Below are positions 7,046 to 8,316 of a stretch of 8,316 bases of DNA, in pieces. Both the position numbers and the translations under genes were made by a program. The stretch comes from Bacillota bacterium. GTDB taxonomy: Bacteria; Bacillota; DSM-12270; Thermacetogeniales; Thermacetogeniaceae. Below the pieces are notes generated by a model, which searched no databases, had not been told where the DNA came from, and was given only the letters and a program-made list of their open reading frames with translations. The DNA lies in assembly GCA_030627585.1 (NCBI GenBank), contig DAOURU010000036.1, positions 1-8,316 on the forward strand. The letters run 5' to 3'. How positions within the stretch are numbered: position 1 is the stretch's first letter; every line of letters starts with the position of its first letter.

Positions 7046-7071
7046 TTTCCTTATTTTGTTTCCTTATTTTG
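7046..7071. repeat. Perfect 13-bp tandem repeat across the mog stop codon
   Basis: TTTCCTTATTTTG occurs twice, end to end (7046-7058 and 7059-7071), within a pyrimidine-rich stretch of the + strand that starts near 7030. On the minus strand, the copy at 7059-7071 contains the TAA stop of the mogA/moaB-type gene; the other copy lies beyond it. No terminator hairpin with a T run is seen for the minus-strand genes between 6977 and 7063. Confidence 0.8.
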
Positions 7072-7570
7072 CCTCGTTATGCTCCGGGCGGGCGCATTCT
7101 CCGCCCCGGCCCTGCAGAATTTCAAGCGCATGCGGAAGTGCAGGCAGGATTACCTCCAGGTTTTCTCTTACGGCGCGCGGGCCCCCCGGGAGGTTGATAA
7201 TCAGGGTTTTGCCGCGGCTCCCCGCGACGGCACGCGAAAGCATCGCACGGGGAGTATGTTTGAGGCCCACGGCGCGCATTGCTTCGGGAATGCCGGGAAT
7301 GAGCCGATCAACCACCTCGAGGGTCGCCTCGGGGGTCACGTCGCGGGGAGCGAGGCCGGTGCCCCCGGTTGTCAGCACCAGATCCACCTGTTGGTGATCG
7401 GAGTATGCAATCAGCTTTGCAACCAGTTTATCTTTCTCGTCCGGAACAACATCGTAAGCGACGACTTCCCCTTCCATTGATGCAACCATTTCTTTAATGA
7501 CAGCCGCGCTGCGGTCTTCCCGGGCTCCCCGCGCGCCCTGGTCGCTCGCAGTCAAAATCGCTACCTTCAT
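7064..7570 (-). CDS. mog: MogA/MoaB-family molybdopterin adenylyltransferase
   Basis: Proteins of this family adenylate molybdopterin, the step before metal insertion into the cofactor; the protein is cytoplasmic. The 168-residue length is normal for the family. It opens [15 protein letters not shown], with the nucleotide-binding motif LTTGGTG at about residues 66-72, then PRDVTPEAT (Asp77 matches the conserved catalytic aspartate of E. coli MogA) and LPGGPRAVREN (128-138). MogA and MoaB are hard to separate by sequence, so the symbol is approximate. The ATG overlaps the stop of the MOSC gene as ATGA (7567-7570), and AAGGAGG (complement of 7578-7584) sits seven bases upstream. This suggests translational coupling. 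Its product would serve the bis-MGD formate dehydrogenase encoded opposite. Confidence 0.92.
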   Translation of the reverse strand: MKVAILTASDQGARGAREDRSAAVIKEMVASMEGEVVAYDVVPDEKDKLVAKLIAYSDHQQVDLVLTTGGTGLAPRDVTPEATLEVVDRLIPGIPEAMRAVGLKHTPRAMLSRAVAGSRGKTLIINLPGGPRAVRENLEVILPALPHALEILQGRGGECARPEHNEAK

Positions 7571-8067
7571 TGCCGCCCCTCCTTCGGGGCGGAATCAGGG
7601 GCGCATAACGGGCTGGTGGCACCGGCATCCGGCAGGGGTTCGATTTCAATGGGGTCACCCACTTTCACGGGGCCTCCTTTTAACACGCGGATGAAAATCC
7701 CCTCACGGGGCATCACGCAATCTCCCGCCTGGTAGTAAATAGCGCACCTGGAATGGCACTTTTTCCCGATCTGCGTCACTTCCCCGAGAGCATGTTCACC
7801 CAAACGAATCCTGGTCCCCAGGGGAAGGGTTACAAGCTCAATCCCCTCGGTCGTGATATTTTCCGCAAAATCCCCCGGCCCTACCTGCAGCCCCTGTTCC
7901 TGCATCTTTTTGATGCTTTCGAGGGCGAGGAGGCTGACCTGGCGGTGCCAGGGGCCTGCGTGGGCATCTCCTTCAAGGCCGAAATTTTCAACCAGCATCC
8001 CCTCCCTGATATTGGCCTTACGCTCTCCCTTGTTCGCACTCGTGCATACCGCTACGATTTTTCCCAT
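7567..8067 (-). CDS. Stand-alone MOSC-domain protein
   Basis: The product has 166 residues, almost all MOSC domain. Visible blocks are [18 protein letters not shown] (about residues 30-47), [14 protein letters not shown] (63-76), and [24 protein letters not shown] (102-125, with Cys104, Cys108 and Cys117). MOSC domains occur at the C-terminus of molybdenum cofactor sulfurases and in small stand-alone proteins thought to carry sulfur or handle molybdopterin; the exact reaction of the stand-alone form is not settled. Cys117 in CVMPREGIF is the likely persulfide-bearing residue (inference). A Pro/Ala-rich tail of about 20 residues follows the domain. The gene overlaps moaC by 16 bases and mog by 4. 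A GGGAGG-type ribosome binding site lies within the 3' end of moaC. Confidence 0.9.
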   Translation of the reverse strand: MGKIVAVCTSANKGERKANIREGMLVENFGLEGDAHAGPWHRQVSLLALESIKKMQEQGLQVGPGDFAENITTEGIELVTLPLGTRIRLGEHALGEVTQIGKKCHSRCAIYYQAGDCVMPREGIFIRVLKGGPVKVGDPIEIEPLPDAGATSPLCAPDSAPKEGRQ

Positions 8068-8316
8068 TCTTCTTCTCCCTCCCGCAGAAAAGTGCCGCTC
8101 TTCCCGCCTGATTTTTCCACAAGCCGGATTTCACCGATTACCATCCCCCTGTCGACCGCCTTGCACATGTCGTAAACCGTTAAGGCAGCTACGCTTACAG
8201 CAGTCAAAGCCTCCATTTCCACCCCGGTTTTCCCGCGGCTCTTCACCCGCGCCTCGATCTCAACGGCGCTACGGCTTTCATCAATCCGAAAATTCAGGCT
8301 CACCCCGTCCAGCAGC
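8052..8316 (-). CDS. moaC: Cyclic pyranopterin monophosphate synthase MoaC, C-terminal part (5' end outside window)
   Basis: The last 87 residues are visible; in-frame codons run to the window edge, starting [12 protein letters not shown]. MoaC converts the GTP-derived cyclic intermediate made by MoaA into cyclic pyranopterin monophosphate. The signature blocks [17 protein letters not shown] and [14 protein letters not shown] are present, with the Asp and Lys of YDMCKAVD matching the catalytic Asp128 and Lys131 of E. coli MoaC. The KSGGKSG C-terminal motif follows, then a short acidic tail [16 protein letters not shown] at 8301-8303 is an internal Val codon, not the start. The gene is intact as far as can be seen; roughly the first 70-80 residues lie beyond the window. 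Confidence 0.95.
   Translation of the reverse strand, partial: LLDGVSLNFRIDESRSAVEIEARVKSRGKTGVEMEALTAVSVAALTVYDMCKAVDRGMVIGEIRLVEKSGGKSGTFLREGEEEWEKS

Noticed and set aside
6980..8175. Plus-strand ORFs at 6980-7480 and 7753-8175
   Set aside because: They are antisense to the mog, MOSC and moaC genes, whose conserved motifs are clear on the minus strand.

Overview
The window reads as part of a chromosome from an anaerobic, probably spore-lineage (Clostridia-type Bacillota) bacterium with syntrophic, acetogenic or sulfate-reducing habits. This rests on the selenocysteine formate dehydrogenase, the soluble exported [NiFe] hydrogenase, the strong AGGAGG-type ribosome binding sites, and two TTG starts. 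The phylum is an inference from style and gene content; no rRNA or other marker gene is present.

Layout. Positions 2-6923 (+ strand) form one tightly packed operon: the 3' end of an fdhE-like maturation gene (2-169); a selenocysteine formate dehydrogenase catalytic subunit (188-3202, with in-frame UGA at 806-808 and a SECIS hairpin just after it); its four-cluster iron-sulfur subunit (3203-3889); a small Rieske-like protein with altered ligands (3909-4352); and the small (4375-5310) and large (5349-6923) subunits of a group 1-type [NiFe] hydrogenase. An intrinsic terminator at 6944-6975 closes the operon. Converging on it from the right, on the minus strand, are three overlapping molybdenum cofactor genes: moaC (8316-8052, 5' end outside the window), a stand-alone MOSC-domain gene (8067-7567) and a mogA/moaB-type gene (7570-7064).

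How it works together. Both catalytic modules carry twin-arginine export signals (on the formate dehydrogenase alpha subunit and the hydrogenase small subunit). Neither carries a membrane anchor, and no cytochrome b or quinone-linked subunit is encoded between 1 and 6923. The simplest reading is an extracytoplasmic, soluble pair of enzymes that could exchange electrons between formate/CO2 and H2/protons, either directly, through the Rieske-like protein, or through a carrier encoded elsewhere. FdhE and the MoaC/MOSC/Mog cluster would supply maturation and the molybdopterin cofactor. The selenocysteine machinery (selA, selB, selC, selD) and the hyp/endopeptidase maturation genes for the hydrogenase must lie elsewhere.

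Most notable points: the formate dehydrogenase-hydrogenase pairing without membrane subunits; the Rieske-like protein whose ligand set looks like one His plus three Cys; and a cysteine in the hydrogenase small subunit exactly where [3Fe-4S]-type enzymes keep a proline. There is no gene-free stretch longer than about 140 bases.
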